Shown one piece after another: positions 8,092-17,195 of a DNA stretch of 64,000 nt. Location: assembly GCF_002803605.1 (NCBI RefSeq), contig NZ_PHRG01000002.1, forward strand, positions 248,001 through 312,000, in the 5' to 3' direction. The stretch is from Acinetobacter pseudolwoffii (GTDB taxonomy: Bacteria > Pseudomonadota > Gammaproteobacteria > Pseudomonadales > Moraxellaceae). The translations under genes and the position numbers were made by a program. Within the stretch, counting starts at the first letter, position 1, and every line of letters starts with the position of its first letter. Below the pieces are notes generated by a model, which saw only the letters and a list, made by a program, of their open reading frames with translations, did not search any database and was not told the DNA's origin.

Positions 8092-10371
8092 ATGGACGAA
8101 CAATCTTTAAAGCAACAGGCCCTTTACTATCACGAGTTTCCTACCCCGGGGAAAATCAGCGTTACACCAAGCAAACAATTGGTCAACCAACGTGACTTAG
8201 CCCTTGCTTACTCGCCTGGCGTAGCTGCACCATGTCTTGAGATTGAACGCGATCCTTCAACTGCTGCATTGTATACCGCACGCGGTAATCTGGTCGCTGT
8301 AGTGACCAACGGTACTGCGGTGCTGGGCCTGGGTAATATTGGTCCTCTGGCTTCTAAACCAGTCATGGAAGGCAAAGGCGTATTATTTAAAAAATTCGCC
8401 GGTGTTGATGTATTCGATATCGAAATCGCTGAAAATGATCCAGATAAAATTGTAGACATTATCGCATCCTTAGAGCCGACTTTTGGCGGGATTAACCTTG
8501 AAGATATCAAGGCGCCAGAATGCTTCTACATCGAGCAAAAACTGCGTGAACGCATGAATATTCCGGTATTCCATGATGATCAGCACGGTACTTCAATTAT
8601 TGTCGGTTCTGCGTTACTGAATGCCCTGCAAATTAATGGCAAAAAAATTGACGAAATCAAGATTGTGGCATCAGGTGCGGGTGCAGCAGCGCTATCTTGC
8701 TTAAATCTGCTGTGTGCTTTGGGCGCTAAAAAAGAAAACATCATCGTTGCCGATTCACGTGGTCTGCTGACCACGCATCGTGAAGGTCTGGATGAATCTA
8801 AAAAAGCGTATGTACAGGACATTGAAGCCACTCAGCTTGGTGATGTGATCGCGGGTGCAGACATGTTCCTTGGTCTTTCTGCTGCCGGCATCCTGACCAA
8901 AGAAATGGTTAAGGTGATGGCCAAAGATCCGATCATTTTCGCGCTGGCGAATCCGGATCCAGAAATTCTGCCTGAACATGCACACGAAGTTCGTGATGAT
9001 GTGATCATGGCCACTGGCCGTTCTGACTATCCAAACCAGGTCAATAACGCACTTTGCTTCCCGTACATCTTCCGTGGGGCATTAGACGTTGGTGCAACCA
9101 CGATTAACGAAGAAATGAAAATTGCCTGTGTACATGCAATTGCGCGTATGGCACACGTCGAAGCGGATGCTGCAACTTATGGTGAGAAATCGGCATCATT
9201 TGGCCGTGAATACCTGATTCCGGGTCCACTGGATCAGCGCCTGATTCTTGAAATCGCACCTGCAGTGGCACAAGCAGCCATGGATTCGGGTGTAGCAACA
9301 CGTCCAATTAAAGATTTCTCGCATTATCGTCAACGTTTGTCTGAGTTTGTCTATAACTCGGCATTCGTGATGAAACCGATCTTTGAACAGGCAAAATCGA
9401 ATCCTAAGCGTATTGCCTATGCGGAAGGTGAAGACCTGCGTGTACTTCGCGCCGTTCAAATTGCAGTCGATGATGGTTTGGCGATCCCTATTTTGGTCGG
9501 TCGTCCAGCCGTGATTGAAGCCAATATCAAAAAATTGGGTCTACGTCTTGAAGATGGCGTGAATATCACGATTGTTGATCAGGAAAAGAATCCGGATTAT
9601 GAGTTGTTTGCAGACGATTATTACCAGATCATGCAGCGTAAAGGCGTAACGCCTGAATATGCACAGCGTGAAGCGCGTCGTCGCTCTACCTTAATTGCAT
9701 CGATGCTGGTCAAACATGGCATGGCAGATGGCATGCTCTGTGGTACTTATTCAAGCTACGACATTCATCTGGACTTCGTCAGCAACATCATTGGCAAAAA
9801 AGAAGGTCATAACACTTTCTTTACCCTAAATGCCTTGATGCTTGAAGATCGCAACCTGTTCATTGCCGACACCTATGTCAACACCAATCCAACGGCTGAA
9901 CAGCTGGCGGAAATGACCATTCTGGCTGCTGAAGAAGTGCGCCGTTTTGGTATGACCCCACGTATTGCCCTGCTTTCTCACTCAAGTTTCGGTTCAGACC
10001 AGCATGATGCCAGCGCGCAAAAAATGCGTAAGGTATATGACATCCTGTCTGAAATCGCGCCTGAGCTAGAAGTTGAAGGTGAAATGCACGGTGATGCTGC
10101 ACTGGATGAAAATATTCGCCAGTTTGCCTTCCCGAACTCACGTTTTAAAGGTTCTGCAAACTTACTGATCATGCCGAATCTGGATGCTGCCAACATTTCG
10201 TTTAACTTGTTGAAAGCAACTTCAGGCAACAACGTGACGATTGGCCCAATTCTGTTGGGTGCTGCGAAGCCGGTACATATCTTGACTCCGACTGCGACTA
10301 CGCGTCGCGTGGTGAACATGACTGCACTTACCGTTGCAGAAATCCAGCAAGCGGAACAAGACGCGCTTTAA
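8092..10371 (+). CDS. maeB: NADP-dependent malic enzyme (malic enzyme - PTA-like fusion)
   Basis: Cytosolic oxidative decarboxylation of malate to pyruvate with NADPH formation. Of the 759 residues, about 1-430 form the malic enzyme core: [37 protein letters not shown], the metal-site region FGGINLEDI and [10 protein letters not shown], and a nucleotide-binding stretch [12 protein letters not shown]. Residues about 430-755 form a phosphotransacetylase-like domain that in MaeB enzymes is regulatory (acetyl-CoA sensing) rather than catalytic. Length matches E. coli MaeB (759). The start ATG has GAGAG upstream. Together with isocitrate lyase further along it fits growth on acetate and fatty acids, where malate is converted to pyruvate and NADPH is needed. 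Confidence 0.96.
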   Translation: MDEQSLKQQALYYHEFPTPGKISVTPSKQLVNQRDLALAYSPGVAAPCLEIERDPSTAALYTARGNLVAVVTNGTAVLGLGNIGPLASKPVMEGKGVLFKKFAGVDVFDIEIAENDPDKIVDIIASLEPTFGGINLEDIKAPECFYIEQKLRERMNIPVFHDDQHGTSIIVGSALLNALQINGKKIDEIKIVASGAGAAALSCLNLLCALGAKKENIIVADSRGLLTTHREGLDESKKAYVQDIEATQLGDVIAGADMFLGLSAAGILTKEMVKVMAKDPIIFALANPDPEILPEHAHEVRDDVIMATGRSDYPNQVNNALCFPYIFRGALDVGATTINEEMKIACVHAIARMAHVEADAATYGEKSASFGREYLIPGPLDQRLILEIAPAVAQAAMDSGVATRPIKDFSHYRQRLSEFVYNSAFVMKPIFEQAKSNPKRIAYAEGEDLRVLRAVQIAVDDGLAIPILVGRPAVIEANIKKLGLRLEDGVNITIVDQEKNPDYELFADDYYQIMQRKGVTPEYAQREARRRSTLIASMLVKHGMADGMLCGTYSSYDIHLDFVSNIIGKKEGHNTFFTLNALMLEDRNLFIADTYVNTNPTAEQLAEMTILAAEEVRRFGMTPRIALLSHSSFGSDQHDASAQKMRKVYDILSEIAPELEVEGEMHGDAALDENIRQFAFPNSRFKGSANLLIMPNLDAANISFNLLKATSGNNVTIGPILLGAAKPVHILTPTATTRRVVNMTALTVAEIQQAEQDAL

Positions 10372-10417
10372 TCCAATGACAAGATAACGACGCATCCGCC
10401 TCGTTTCTTAACTTGAG

Positions 10418-10464
10418 AAAACCTCTATTCTGTAGCATGATGCTTGTAAGAATAGAGGTTTTTT
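10418..10464 (+). terminator. maeB terminator overlapping the cca ribosome-binding site
   Basis: Long stem: the arm ending ACCTCTATTCT (10421-10431) pairs with AGAATAGAGGT (10449-10459), flanked by A and T runs, with an inner AGCAT/ATGCT helix. The 3' arm contains AGAGG (10454-10458), which is correctly spaced from the cca ATG at 10466. The same hairpin can therefore end maeB transcription and hide the cca Shine-Dalgarno sequence. Confidence 0.8.
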
Positions 10465-10465
10465 C

Positions 10466-11701
10466 ATGCAAGTTTATTTAGTAGGCGGTGCAGTTCGGGA
10501 TCATTTGCTCGGACACCCCTATCACGAAAAAGATTATGTGGTCGTTGGTGCAACTCCGGCGCAAATGCTTGACTTAGGCTATCAGCCCGTAGGCAAAGAT
10601 TTTCCTGTTTTCCTACACCCCAAAACAAAAGAAGAATATGCACTGGCCCGTACCGAACGTAAATCCGGCACCGGTTATCATGGTTTTGACTTTCATACCG
10701 ATATCAGTGTGACCCTGGAACAGGATTTGATCCGTCGTGACCTGACCATTAATGCCATGGCGATGGATGATGCCGGTCAGATTTATGATCCTTATGGCGG
10801 TCAGCAAGATTTGAATAACCGGGTGCTGCGTCATGTTTCCGATGCTTTTGTCGAAGATCCATTACGGGTGCTGCGAATTGCCCGTTTTGCGGCCCGCTAT
10901 ACCAGTGCAGGTTTTGTGATTGCGGATGAAACTTTAGCACTCATGCAGCGCTTGACGGAATCCGGTGAATTGAATGCATTAACACCGGAGCGGGTCTGGA
11001 AAGAAACTTCACGTGCCTTAACAGAACGTCATGCTGATGTGTATTTTGAAGTATTGCGTCAATGTGGCGCTTTAAAAGTCTTATTTCCTGAGATAGATGC
11101 CTTATATGGTATTCCGCAACGCCCTGAATATCATCCGGAAATTGACTGCGGCATTCACACCATGATGTCCTTGCAGCAGGCGTGTCGTCAAAACTATAGC
11201 CTGGATGTACGTTTCGCCGTTTTAGTGCATGATTTGGGCAAAGCATTAACCCCGGTTGAAGAATTACCGCGGCATATCATGCATGAAGAACGTGGCATCA
11301 AGCCGGTCAATGATCTGTGTGATCGCTTAAAAGTACCGACCTATACCAAGCAACTGGCGTTGGCAGTATGTAAAGAGCATCTGAAATGTCATCAGGCATT
11401 TAATCTCAAACCCGGTACTTTATGGCGATTATTGCAGCGTCTGGACGTTTTACGTCGTCCCGAGCGTGTCGAAGCTTTTGTACAGGCCTGTGAATGTGAT
11501 TCACGTGGCCGTTTAGGACTGGAAGATCGTGCCTATCCACAAGCACAATATGTACTTGATGCCATGCAGATAGTACGTGCCATTAAAGCACAAGACCTGC
11601 CTGCCGATATTCAAGGCCCGGATATTGGCGAAATGCTGATTGAACGGCGTATTCAGGCACTGGGTGAACTTAAAGCCCAACAAACTGTATCTATTGAATA
11701 A
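10466..11701 (+). CDS. cca: CCA-adding tRNA nucleotidyltransferase with HD domain
   Basis: Adds or repairs the 3' CCA of tRNAs using CTP and ATP. The 411-residue protein is the multifunctional gammaproteobacterial type: nucleotidyltransferase head with GGAVRDHLLG, DLIRRDLTINAMA and EDPLRVLRIARFAARY, followed by a C-terminal HD phosphohydrolase region with LVHDLGKA. The first acidic residue of the DxD metal motif appears as Glu (E21-K-D23) rather than the Asp seen in E. coli. Start ATG is fixed by AGAGG 7 nt upstream, inside the preceding hairpin. Followed by a clean terminator, so it is its own transcript. Confidence 0.96.
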   Translation: MQVYLVGGAVRDHLLGHPYHEKDYVVVGATPAQMLDLGYQPVGKDFPVFLHPKTKEEYALARTERKSGTGYHGFDFHTDISVTLEQDLIRRDLTINAMAMDDAGQIYDPYGGQQDLNNRVLRHVSDAFVEDPLRVLRIARFAARYTSAGFVIADETLALMQRLTESGELNALTPERVWKETSRALTERHADVYFEVLRQCGALKVLFPEIDALYGIPQRPEYHPEIDCGIHTMMSLQQACRQNYSLDVRFAVLVHDLGKALTPVEELPRHIMHEERGIKPVNDLCDRLKVPTYTKQLALAVCKEHLKCHQAFNLKPGTLWRLLQRLDVLRRPERVEAFVQACECDSRGRLGLEDRAYPQAQYVLDAMQIVRAIKAQDLPADIQGPDIGEMLIERRIQALGELKAQQTVSIE

Positions 11702-11705
11702 AGAC

Positions 11706-11728
11706 AAAGCACCCGAGGGTGCTTTTTT
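11706..11728 (+). terminator. cca terminator
   Basis: AAAGCACCC / GGGTGCTTT perfect 9-bp stem with a 2-nt nominal loop and a T run. epmA converges from the other side about 65 nt away. Confidence 0.9.
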
Positions 11729-11793
11729 ATTGCTTCAATCATTTAGTGCAGAGACCCAGCCCTCTAAAGAGCTTAAGGAAAATCAAATCCCGA

Positions 11794-12768
11794 TCAGGAA
11801 ATATCCGCCGGGAAACTAATCACTTGCTCCAGTTTCATCTGATTGGTCGCGATCATGAGCAAGCGGTCAATTCCCAAAGCAATCCCTGAACATTCCGGCA
11901 TATTCGGTAAAGCCGCCAGTAAATACTCATCAATAGGCATAACATGCAGCCCAAGTCTGGCCCGCTCTGCATTATCCGCCTCAAAGCGTGAGCGCAAAAC
12001 TTCGGCATCAATCAGCTCATCATAGGCATTAGCCAATTCTAAACCTTCGATATACAACTCAAAACGTGCAGCGACCAGTTCCCCATCTTCATCGATTCGG
12101 GTTTTCGCCAGAGAGGCCATTTCAGGCGGAAAATCGGTCAGGAATACTGCGGTATCAAAACCGAGACTTGGCTCCACCATATGTGAAAATAACAGGTCGA
12201 TATAGCCGAGCCGATCCTCACCCAAATCCAGATTTAGACCGACACGGCGACAGCAGTCTTTCAGTTCCTGCAAGGTCGCTTGCAATGGATTAATATCCAG
12301 ACGATCCATAAAGGCATGTTTATAGCTCAAAATGGTTGGACGGATTTCAGCAAAACGTGCTTTAAGCGTCACATTAAGCAGATCGGCTACTTCGAACATC
12401 AAATCTTTTAAGCTAAAGCCCGGACGATACCATTCCAGCATGGTAAATTCGCTATTGTGCTTACGCCCATGCTCATCATCACGGAAGACTTTACAAATCT
12501 GGTAAATAGGCCCGCTGCCACTGGCCAATAAACGCTTCATGGCAAATTCAGGTGAGGTCTGTAAATAATGCGTATGTGCTTTAGCCAGTACATGACGCTG
12601 CGCCTGTACTGAAGCCAAATGCACATCGGTCACACCGGCTTGAGATAAAATTGGTGTTTCGACTTCTAATACATCCCGCTCAGCAAAAAATTGACGGATT
12701 TGTGCATATAAGGTGGCACGTGCACGCATGGCATTCAGGTCACACGTCGGCTGATAAGTGCTATTCAT
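11794..12768 (-). CDS. epmA: EF-P--(R)-beta-lysine ligase
   Basis: Class II lysyl-tRNA synthetase paralogue that attaches (R)-beta-lysine to a lysine of elongation factor P, helping ribosomes through proline stretches. From MNSTYQP the protein is 324 residues, nearly the E. coli length (325), and lacks the anticodon-binding domain. Class II core motifs are visible: FAERDVLEVETPIL (motif 1), ICKVFRDDEHGRKHNSEFTMLEWY (motif 2, two parts) and CSGIALGIDRLLM (motif 3). The ATG overlaps the pdxB TGA (ATGA), so translation is probably coupled to pdxB. A longer reading from 12795 would run into pdxB and is unlikely. Confidence 0.94.
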   Translation of the reverse strand: MNSTYQPTCDLNAMRARATLYAQIRQFFAERDVLEVETPILSQAGVTDVHLASVQAQRHVLAKAHTHYLQTSPEFAMKRLLASGSGPIYQICKVFRDDEHGRKHNSEFTMLEWYRPGFSLKDLMFEVADLLNVTLKARFAEIRPTILSYKHAFMDRLDINPLQATLQELKDCCRRVGLNLDLGEDRLGYIDLLFSHMVEPSLGFDTAVFLTDFPPEMASLAKTRIDEDGELVAARFELYIEGLELANAYDELIDAEVLRSRFEADNAERARLGLHVMPIDEYLLAALPNMPECSGIALGIDRLLMIATNQMKLEQVISFPADIS

Positions 12769-13832
12769 GCTTTTGGCCCACCATGTGCAGCCCATTCACG
12801 ACGCAGCGGATAGGTTTTTCTTAAATGATCAAAAGCCTGCTGATCCACTTTGCCATCCTTGACACAAGCACGCATATTTTGATCATCACGGGCAATATCA
12901 TAAATTTGCGTTAAATATTGCTTTAGCACCATTTTTAAATCCTGATTTTGGAAAAACTGCTCGCAGACCGGAAGCTGGGTTTCGAACTGTTTATGTGCTG
13001 CAAAAGCAAAAGTTTGACAGAAAGCGTCATAGTTCATTTGAGTACCACGCGCCTTGCCTTCCAGGCTATAACCGGCAATATGCGGCGTCACCAGCGTCAG
13101 CAGATCCAGAAGCTCTGCTGAAATAACCGGTTCGTGTTCAAAAACATCTAAAATCACGGTTCGTTGTGTCGCTTTAAGATCCTGGATCAGGGCGGCCTCT
13201 TCAATCACTGGCCCACGTGCAGAATTAATCAGAATTGCATCAGGCTGCATTTGCGCCAATGTAGCCGTATTGAATAAATGGTAAGTTGGATAAAGACCCG
13301 TTTGAGTTAAAGGGACATGAATCGAAATCGCATCTGCTTGCTGCAACAATTCATTAAATTCAACTTGATCAACCTGCGTTCTTTGAACCAAAGGATCATA
13401 GCCAATCACGCGCCAGCCCAAAAGTTTTGCCATATAAGCCAGACGGGTTCCAACATTACCCAAACCGACTATACCCAGGCTAAATGTTGCATTGGCATCT
13501 ACTAACTCAGGACGTACATGCAGTAATGCGGTAATGACATATTCAGCCACAGCTTGTGCATTACAGCCGGCTGCATTGCTCCACTGAATCCCATGCTGTT
13601 CCAATGCAGCAATATCCAGATGATCTGTACCAATAGTGGCACTGCCTACAAACTTGATCGAACTATTCTGTAGCAGTGCTTCATTGACCTGAGTCACTGA
13701 GCGTACCAATAATGCATCTGCATCCTGAACATCCTGTGCCATTAAGCTACGGCCTGGACAATGACGAATGTCTGCAAATTCAGAAAAGAAATAATCGGTA
13801 AATGCCAGATTTTCATCTGCGACAATTTTCAT
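12765..13832 (-). CDS. pdxB: Erythronate-4-phosphate dehydrogenase
   Basis: NAD-dependent oxidation of 4-phosphoerythronate, an early step of the DXP-dependent pyridoxal 5'-phosphate pathway. From MKIVADEN the protein has 355 residues. It shows the D-2-hydroxyacid dehydrogenase fold with LVRSVTQVNEALL, GSATIGTDHLD, the NAD loop GIVGLGNVGTRL, LINSARGPVIEEAAL with the catalytic Arg, and a late TPHIAGYSLEGKARGT with the catalytic His, followed by the PdxB dimerisation domain. I chose ATG 13832 because homologues start MKIL/MKIV; the open frame extends further upstream. Overlaps epmA by four bases. Confidence 0.94.
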   Translation of the reverse strand: MKIVADENLAFTDYFFSEFADIRHCPGRSLMAQDVQDADALLVRSVTQVNEALLQNSSIKFVGSATIGTDHLDIAALEQHGIQWSNAAGCNAQAVAEYVITALLHVRPELVDANATFSLGIVGLGNVGTRLAYMAKLLGWRVIGYDPLVQRTQVDQVEFNELLQQADAISIHVPLTQTGLYPTYHLFNTATLAQMQPDAILINSARGPVIEEAALIQDLKATQRTVILDVFEHEPVISAELLDLLTLVTPHIAGYSLEGKARGTQMNYDAFCQTFAFAAHKQFETQLPVCEQFFQNQDLKMVLKQYLTQIYDIARDDQNMRACVKDGKVDQQAFDHLRKTYPLRREWAAHGGPKA

Positions 13833-13975
13833 AATGAGATCCATATGATGCTTGGGCATATGATAGCGCGTTGATGTCTCTGACTCTATATTTGGCACAT
13901 GCGTCCATTTTTCAAGTTTTAAGCTATGAGCTGGTTATTGATGAATAAAGTATTGAATCATTGCTGCCTAAAAAG

Positions 13976-14005
13976 AAAAACCCCAATCTTTCGACTGGGG
14001 TTTTT
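13976..14005 (-). terminator. Terminator of the first tRNA-Ser
   Basis: AAAAACCCCA / TGGGGTTTTT inverted repeat just beyond the tRNA 3' end (minus strand). The symmetrical A and T runs mean it can also stop transcripts from the left. Confidence 0.85.
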
Positions 14006-14011
14006 AGAATT

Positions 14012-14101
14012 TGGCGGAAGCGGTGAGATTCGAACTCACGGAGGACTCACACCCTCGTCGGTTTTCAAGACCGGTGCATTAAACCGCTCTGCCACGCTTC
14101 C
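14012..14101 (-). tRNA. tRNA-Ser (UGA)
   Basis: Complement reads GGAAGCG...CGCTTCC-G-CCA, 90 nt with CCA encoded. The anticodon loop is CTTGAAA, so the anticodon is UGA, decoding UCA and neighbours. It has the long variable arm of class II tRNA (GACGAGGGTGTGAGTCCTC region) and a T-loop GTTCGAATC. It is identical to the copy at 14360-14449. Confidence 0.97.
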
Positions 14102-14323
14102 TTGGCCGCCATCATATAAATAAATCGGATTTTTGGCAATAAAATTTAGCAAAACTTTTAGCAAAAGCTGTTCATTCAGTTAAAAATCAGTCGAAACAAA
14201 AGCTGAAATGTATTTTTATTTAAAGAAGTTAATACTTAAACGATGCCAAGAGGTATTTAATTCAAGATAAAGCAACGACATGAATCAGAATTAGCTTGAT
14301 AATGAATATAAAAATAAAGGCAT

Positions 14324-14353
14324 AAAAAAACCCAGTCAATTGACTGGGTTTTT
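14324..14353 (-). terminator. Terminator of the second tRNA-Ser
   Basis: CCCAGTCA / TGACTGGG stem flanked by A and T runs, directly after the tRNA 3' end on the minus strand. The stem differs in sequence from the first tRNA-Ser terminator although the tRNAs are identical. Confidence 0.87.
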
Positions 14354-14359
14354 AGAATT

Positions 14360-14449
14360 TGGCGGAAGCGGTGAGATTCGAACTCACGGAGGACTCACAC
14401 CCTCGTCGGTTTTCAAGACCGGTGCATTAAACCGCTCTGCCACGCTTCC
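14360..14449 (-). tRNA. tRNA-Ser (UGA), second copy
   Basis: Same 90-nt gene as 14012-14101, with anticodon UGA and encoded CCA. The similarity continues about 25-40 nt into the 5' flank (TGGCCG-CAT-ATATAAA region) and a few bases into the 3' flank, so the pair looks like a tandem duplication that kept separate terminators. The roughly 220 nt between this terminator and the first tRNA is AT-rich with no gene that I can see. Confidence 0.97.
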
Positions 14450-14537
14450 ATGGCCGACATGATATAAACAAAAATCACGCTTGGCAAATATTTTCATGCT
14501 TTCACTGCATCAATTGCACAAAATAAAATCAATTCCA

Positions 14538-15032
14538 TTAATTTGCTGAATTTTCTGGTTTTTCATAACGAATTGAATTGATGAACCAGCGTTTCTTTCC
14601 AGAAGGTGTCAGCACTTCAGCCTCATCATCTACCTGCTTGCCCAACAACGCACGTGCCATGGGCGAACTGATCGAGATATGCTGCGGATGATGATCATAA
14701 ATTTCATCGACTCCGACAATACGTAAATTTTTCTGCTCGCCTTCTTCATTTTCAATCTCGACCCAAGCTCCAAAATAGACCTTGCCTTCCTGCTCTGGAG
14801 AAAAATCGATGATTTTTAGCTCTTCAAGACGCTTGCCTAGGTATCTGACCCGGCGGTCAATCTTACGCAAAATTTGCTTGTTATATTGGTAATCGGCATT
14901 TTCCGAACGGTCGCCGAGACTCGCTGCCCAGTTCACTTTTCTGGTGATTTCCGGACGCTCTTCATGCCAGAGATTCTTAAGTTCTGCCACCAATTTATCG
15001 TGTCCACCACGGGTGATTAAGTTGGATTTCAT
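14538..15032 (-). CDS. greB: Transcription elongation factor GreB
   Basis: Binds the RNA polymerase secondary channel and stimulates cleavage of backtracked RNA, rescuing stalled complexes. The 164 residues include an N-terminal coiled-coil hairpin (HDKLVAELKNLWHEERPEIT, then SLGDRSENADYQYNK with the acidic tip residues) and a C-terminal FKBP-like domain ending ISISSPMARALLGKQVDDEAEV. The RVRYLGKRLEELKIID stretch is characteristic of GreB as opposed to GreA, and a separate greA lies at 44.6 kb. It is transcribed towards the tRNA-Ser genes; no hairpin is seen directly after it. Confidence 0.95.
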   Translation of the reverse strand: MKSNLITRGGHDKLVAELKNLWHEERPEITRKVNWAASLGDRSENADYQYNKQILRKIDRRVRYLGKRLEELKIIDFSPEQEGKVYFGAWVEIENEEGEQKNLRIVGVDEIYDHHPQHISISSPMARALLGKQVDDEAEVLTPSGKKRWFINSIRYEKPENSAN

Positions 15033-15177
15033 ACGTCGTGCTGATCAAATTTTCAGTGTATTAACTTACAAACAGCTTATTTTATTTACCATTTCAAAAC
15101 AATGAAAAAATTCAAAAAAAATCACATTATATTTCAGTATCTTAAAATTATTTTTAATAATAATTTGTGTACAAAAT

Positions 15178-15259
15178 TTGACAATCGTTTTTTAGATCAT
15201 TAATATGCCACCTACTTCCGGAAATGCTTACTTTTTAATCTATGTAGTTTTTCTACATA
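15178..15259 (+). promoter_or_regulatory. Putative promoter and palindromes in the greB-transglycosylase gap
   Basis: The 361-nt gap between divergent genes is AT-rich. TTGACA (15178-15183) is followed after 17 nt by TAATAT (15201-15206), a reasonable sigma-70 promoter for the gene at 15394. Downstream lie a hairpin TATGTAG/CTACATA (15241-15259) and a palindrome TGACGTCA (15289-15296), both in the predicted 5' leader. No small open frame or known riboswitch is recognisable. Confidence 0.45.
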
Positions 15260-15393
15260 ATGATGCGTAAATCTCTTGTCATTTTGAATGACGTCATGAC
15301 TGCCCAACCCTTATTGAATTTATCAAACTGTTAAAATTTCTGGCTATGTTGGCTGTGATTTTTAGGGCATAAATTACTTGTAGCGGAGACAAC

Positions 15394-16509
15394 ATGCACA
15401 GTAGTTCATCCACTGGGTCGAGGCTTTGCCTACGATCTGTAATTTCTTCTCTCCCTTTGAAAGCACTTGTACTGAGCACTGCATTTATTCCCTTTCACAG
15501 TATCAATGCAAGTAAGACCACACTTCAGTTTGATCATGTGGTCAATAGCAATAAGCTGACCGTGGTTGCAGTCGAAAATCCGACCACCGTATTTCAGGAT
15601 GGACAACATCTGCATGGCTTCGGTTATGACCTGGTGCGCAACTATGCCAACAGTCTGAATGTGAAACTGGATTTTAAAATTGTCCCGAATAATGCCACTG
15701 CACTGCAATGGGTTGCTCAGGGCAAAGCCAATCTGGCCATGACCACCACCGATTTAGGTGAAATTGAAAATAAGCGCCTGACTTCATTCTCCGCCACCTG
15801 TGGTGATCAGTCTATTTTGGTGAGTAATGGCTTGAATACCAATTTAAATCTGGTATTTAAATCTGCCACAGATCCCTTGAGCCAGACTGCTAGTGCTTTT
15901 ATCTGTAAAGGCAAACAAAGTGGTGCCATCAAGCAGCTTGCTTCATTTTATAATCAGAATGTGGTGAAAGAGGAATCTTGGACAGCCATTCAACGTGATT
16001 TGAGCAACCGGTTACCGATCTATAAAGCAAGCTTTAAACAGACAGCGCAGCAATATGATCTAGATTGGCATTTATTAGCTGCCATTGGTTATCAGGAATC
16101 TTATCTGAAACCGAACTCAGTCTCTCCGACAGGTGTTCGCGGTTTGATGATGCTGACCAATAGCACTGCTAAAGCAATGGGTGTGAGCAATCGTACCGAT
16201 CCAGCCCAAAGCATTCAGGGTGGTGCCAAGTATTATGATCAAATGCTGAGCCGCTATGAGCATATTCCTTATCCAGATCGCAACTGGTTTGCACTGGTCG
16301 CTTATAATATGGGCCCAGGTGCAGTGAATCAGTTACAAAAACGCATTCAGTCACAAGGCAAGAATCCAAATAACTGGGTCAACCTCTATGCCTATCTGGA
16401 TCAGAATAAAGCCAATAACGGCCGCTATCGTCAGGCAGTACAATATGTAACCCGTATTCGTGCTTATCTGGAACACATCAAGACCACACCACAATTGGTG
16501 AATATCTAA
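15394..16509 (+). CDS. MltF-like lytic transglycosylase with a short solute-binding domain
   Basis: 371 residues. An N-terminal hydrophobic stretch (about 18-38) could be a signal peptide or anchor. Residues about 53-170 resemble the start of a family 3 solute-binding domain (LTVVAVENPTTVF, GFGYDLVRNYANSLNVKLDFKIV, ALQWVAQGKANLAMTTTDL). Residues about 208-330 are a Slt/MltF lysozyme-like domain: LLAAIGYQESYLKPNSVSPTG with catalytic Glu235, RGLMMLTNSTAKAMGV and LVAYNMGPGAV. It should cleave peptidoglycan glycan strands to 1,6-anhydro products in the periplasm. E. coli MltF is about 518 residues with a full binding domain; here roughly half of that domain is present. Followed by a strong terminator. 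Confidence 0.85.
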   Translation: MHSSSSTGSRLCLRSVISSLPLKALVLSTAFIPFHSINASKTTLQFDHVVNSNKLTVVAVENPTTVFQDGQHLHGFGYDLVRNYANSLNVKLDFKIVPNNATALQWVAQGKANLAMTTTDLGEIENKRLTSFSATCGDQSILVSNGLNTNLNLVFKSATDPLSQTASAFICKGKQSGAIKQLASFYNQNVVKEESWTAIQRDLSNRLPIYKASFKQTAQQYDLDWHLLAAIGYQESYLKPNSVSPTGVRGLMMLTNSTAKAMGVSNRTDPAQSIQGGAKYYDQMLSRYEHIPYPDRNWFALVAYNMGPGAVNQLQKRIQSQGKNPNNWVNLYAYLDQNKANNGRYRQAVQYVTRIRAYLEHIKTTPQLVNI

Positions 16510-16544
16510 GGTCTGATGAGCTGGATTTTATTCTATCCGGCGAT

Positions 16545-16576
16545 AAAAAAGCTTACCTCAAAGGTAAGCTTTTTTT
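16545..16576. terminator. Terminator between the MltF-like gene and the SCP2 gene
   Basis: AGCTTACCT / AGGTAAGCT stem with A run before and T run after; bidirectional between convergent genes. Confidence 0.9.
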
Positions 16577-16605
16577 GTGCTCATTTCAGCTGATGTTCAG
16601 CAAAA

Positions 16606-16992
16606 TTAAGCTGTCGTATTTTCAAGTACTTTCTTGAATAGATCTTTTTGTTCCTGACTCGGTTTGGCAGTTTGAAGTGCCATCAATTGAGACATATCAC
16701 CCTGTACTTTGATTTTACCGGTCATAAATGCCTGCATGGCTGCGGCCATATCAAACTCCAGAAAAACTTTACGTAACGTTTCGCCGTCCATATTCAAAGT
16801 CGTTTTGGCATTTGAAGACAAACCTTTTTTAATTGCTCCACCATCTAAAGATAGTTCAGTATTACCTGTAGTGTCCGCTACAACCAAATTAATCGCCAGG
16901 TTCGCCAAAGCTGGTGGCAAGTTTAAATCACCAGCTTGCGCAGTAAGTGTTTCTACAGTTGAAAACCAATCATCAGTTAAAAAAGCAGGCAT
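16606..16992 (-). CDS. SCP2 sterol-binding domain protein
   Basis: A 128-residue single-domain protein matching the SCP2 fold: LAINLVVADTTGNTELSLDGGAIKKG, TTLNMDGETLRKVFLEFDMAAAMQAFMTGKIKVQGDMSQLMAL. SCP2 domains form a hydrophobic tunnel that carries acyl chains, CoA esters or other lipids. There is no signal peptide, so it should be cytosolic. The bacterial role of stand-alone SCP2 proteins is not settled; lipid or ubiquinone-related transport is inferred only from the fold. It lies downstream of ttcA on the same strand with about 200 nt between them, in which I see no gene. Confidence 0.85.
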   Translation of the reverse strand: MPAFLTDDWFSTVETLTAQAGDLNLPPALANLAINLVVADTTGNTELSLDGGAIKKGLSSNAKTTLNMDGETLRKVFLEFDMAAAMQAFMTGKIKVQGDMSQLMALQTAKPSQEQKDLFKKVLENTTA

Positions 16993-17195
16993 GATCTTTC
17001 CTCAAATTATTTGTTCATTTGTGTCGACTATCCAGACGACATCATGTTGAAGCTATTATGCTCGTGCTTTGTTATATCATGATCATTAGCGCAAAGGCTA
17101 ACGAATTTTGTACGCGTCGTTCAATTTTTGTAGTTCTATTTTTATTTGTTTTTCATACAGACATCAACCCGAAGGCTGATATCTGTGTGCTGAAA

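Noticed and set aside
13926..14123. Open frame across the first tRNA-Ser on the plus strand
   Set aside because: It runs antisense through the tRNA and its terminator and has no ribosome-binding site.
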